Part shown: piece by piece, positions 7,384 to 7,842 of the stretch
How the letters are laid out: each line of letters starts with the position of its first letter
How positions within the stretch are numbered: position 1 is the first letter of the stretch
Assembly (NCBI GenBank): GCA_903921945.1
Contig: CAIXSC010000052.1
Coordinates: 1 to 7,842, forward strand
Source: an uncultured Planctomycetaceae bacterium
Lineage (GTDB): Bacteria > Planctomycetota > Planctomycetia > Pirellulales > Pirellulaceae
Length of the DNA stretch: 7,842 nt
Direction of reading: 5' to 3'
Position numbers and translations under genes: made by a program
Notes under the pieces: model-generated
What the model saw: the letters and a program-made list of their open reading frames with translations, nothing else
Database searches by the model: none
What the model was told of the DNA's origin: nothing

Positions 7384-7728
7384 ATGCGACTGTTCGAGGG
7401 CACGCCCTGGGATCGACCGCCGCGCTGTGAACGCTGCGGCGAATTGGAAACCGCTTGCCATTGCCCGCCGTTGCCGCCCCCCGCGCCAACTCGAAAACCC
7501 CCGGACCAACAGCGCGCACGTGTCGCGGTCGAAAAACGCGCGAAGGGCAAACTGGTGACCGTCGTCCGCGGACTGACGGCCGCCGACAACGACCTCGTCG
7601 ACTTGCTGACCCGATTGAAAACGGCCTGCGGAGCGGGCGGGACCGTCAAGGAAGATCTGCTGGAAATCCAGGGCGACCACCAGCGGCGAGTCTCCACGCT
7701 GCTCGCCGAAATCGGTTACCGCGTCTAG
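7384..7728 (+). CDS. SUI1/eIF1-like translation factor family protein (YciH-like) with Cys-rich N-terminus
   Basis: This small 114-residue protein has a SUI1 fold spanning about residues 45-112. It shows the basic strand KGKLVTVVRG, the segment KTACGAGGTVKED and the strand LEIQGDHQRRV, matching the conserved 'GCGGTVK...QGDH' core of eIF1 and YciH. Eukaryotic eIF1 governs start-codon fidelity on the small ribosomal subunit; bacterial homologues are thought to act on the ribosome, but their role is less defined. The N-terminus holds C15, C18, C25 and C27 (CERC...CHC), a possible zinc-binding knuckle, followed by a Pro-rich linker. An in-frame ATG at 7330 with GGAAGG three bases upstream would add 18 mostly hydrophobic residues. 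I prefer 7384 because MRLFxGTPxDRPPRCERC looks like the usual start of planctomycete members, from memory. The gene stands alone, divergent from the HAD/CLC-F operon. Confidence 0.88.
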   Translation: MRLFEGTPWDRPPRCERCGELETACHCPPLPPPAPTRKPPDQQRARVAVEKRAKGKLVTVVRGLTAADNDLVDLLTRLKTACGAGGTVKEDLLEIQGDHQRRVSTLLAEIGYRV

Positions 7729-7737
7729 GATCACGGA

Positions 7738-7755
7738 TCACGCCGATCGGCGTGA
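7738..7755. repeat. 18-bp perfect palindrome downstream of the SUI1 gene
   Basis: The sequence tcacgccgatcggcgtga is identical to its reverse complement and begins 10 bases after the SUI1 stop codon. In RNA it would fold into a strong stem with almost no loop unless the centre opens. It is followed by aaaagg rather than a T tract, and there is no T run on the opposite strand either, so it is not a standard intrinsic terminator. It could be a protein-binding site, a 3' end stabiliser, or part of the repeat element to its right. Confidence 0.7.
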
Positions 7756-7787
7756 AAAGGAGAACGGCTTAGTCTCAACGTAGGTTC

Positions 7788-7842
7788 CATCCGTGTTTTA
7801 TCCGCGCCATCCGTGGTTCATCCGCGTCATCCGCGTCATCCG
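7788..7842. repeat. Intergenic array of ATCCG-type short repeats, 9/11-bp spacing, running off the right edge
   Basis: Six units of the form (c/t)atccg, five of them catccg and one tatccg, follow one another. Successive ATCCG cores are spaced 11, 9, 11, 9 and 9 bp apart, close to one DNA helical turn. On the minus strand it reads as repeated cggatgacg or cggatgaacca. Similar 'ATCCGTGG/ATCCGCGT' strings are familiar to me from between genes in several bacterial genomes including planctomycetes, though I cannot confirm copies here. No reading frame of interest covers it. The window ends inside the array, so its full length is unknown. Confidence 0.75.

Noticed and set aside
7738..7770. Palindrome as intrinsic terminator of the SUI1 gene
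   Set aside because: No T tract follows on either strand; the stem is followed by aaaagg.

Overview
This GC-rich window looks like a member of the Planctomycetota, probably a Pirellula-like lineage. Four things suggest this. There is a giant surface-type protein built from cadherin-like repeats, with a type I dockerin near its C-terminus. There is a bacterial SUI1/eIF1-like protein with a short Cys-rich leader. Two genes start without a clear Shine-Dalgarno sequence. A simple ATCCGYG-type repeat lies between genes. The assignment is an inference from gene content, not from a phylogenetic marker.

Layout. Positions 2-4975 (+) hold the 3' part of one very large gene; its 5' end lies outside the window. 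Its product has seven cadherin/CSPG-like repeats of about 130 residues, three shorter cadherin-like modules, a two-motif dockerin and an acidic tail. The convergent gap 4976-5186 is filled mainly by about nine degenerate copies of a 16-bp tandem repeat. Two genes follow on the minus strand, transcribed leftward from about 7288. The first is a HAD-superfamily phosphatase (6614-7288). The second is a CLC-family transporter (5187-6614) whose selectivity motifs match the fluoride/proton antiporter clade CLC-F. Stop and start overlap in a TGATG, so the pair is very probably co-transcribed and translationally coupled. Divergent from them is a small SUI1-domain gene (7384-7728, +). The right edge carries an 18-bp perfect palindrome and then an array of ATCCG units spaced 9 or 11 bp apart, running off the window.

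How they fit together. The only clear functional unit is the HAD/CLC-F pair, which suggests fluoride export combined with an unassigned phosphatase. The giant dockerin protein is an unrelated envelope or extracellular gene. The SUI1 gene is a translation-associated housekeeping gene. I saw no tRNA, rRNA, CRISPR array, transposase or fluoride riboswitch. I do not see a clearly new multi-gene system. The most unusual items are the 16-bp intergenic array, the HAD/CLC-F coupling and the internal architecture of the giant protein.
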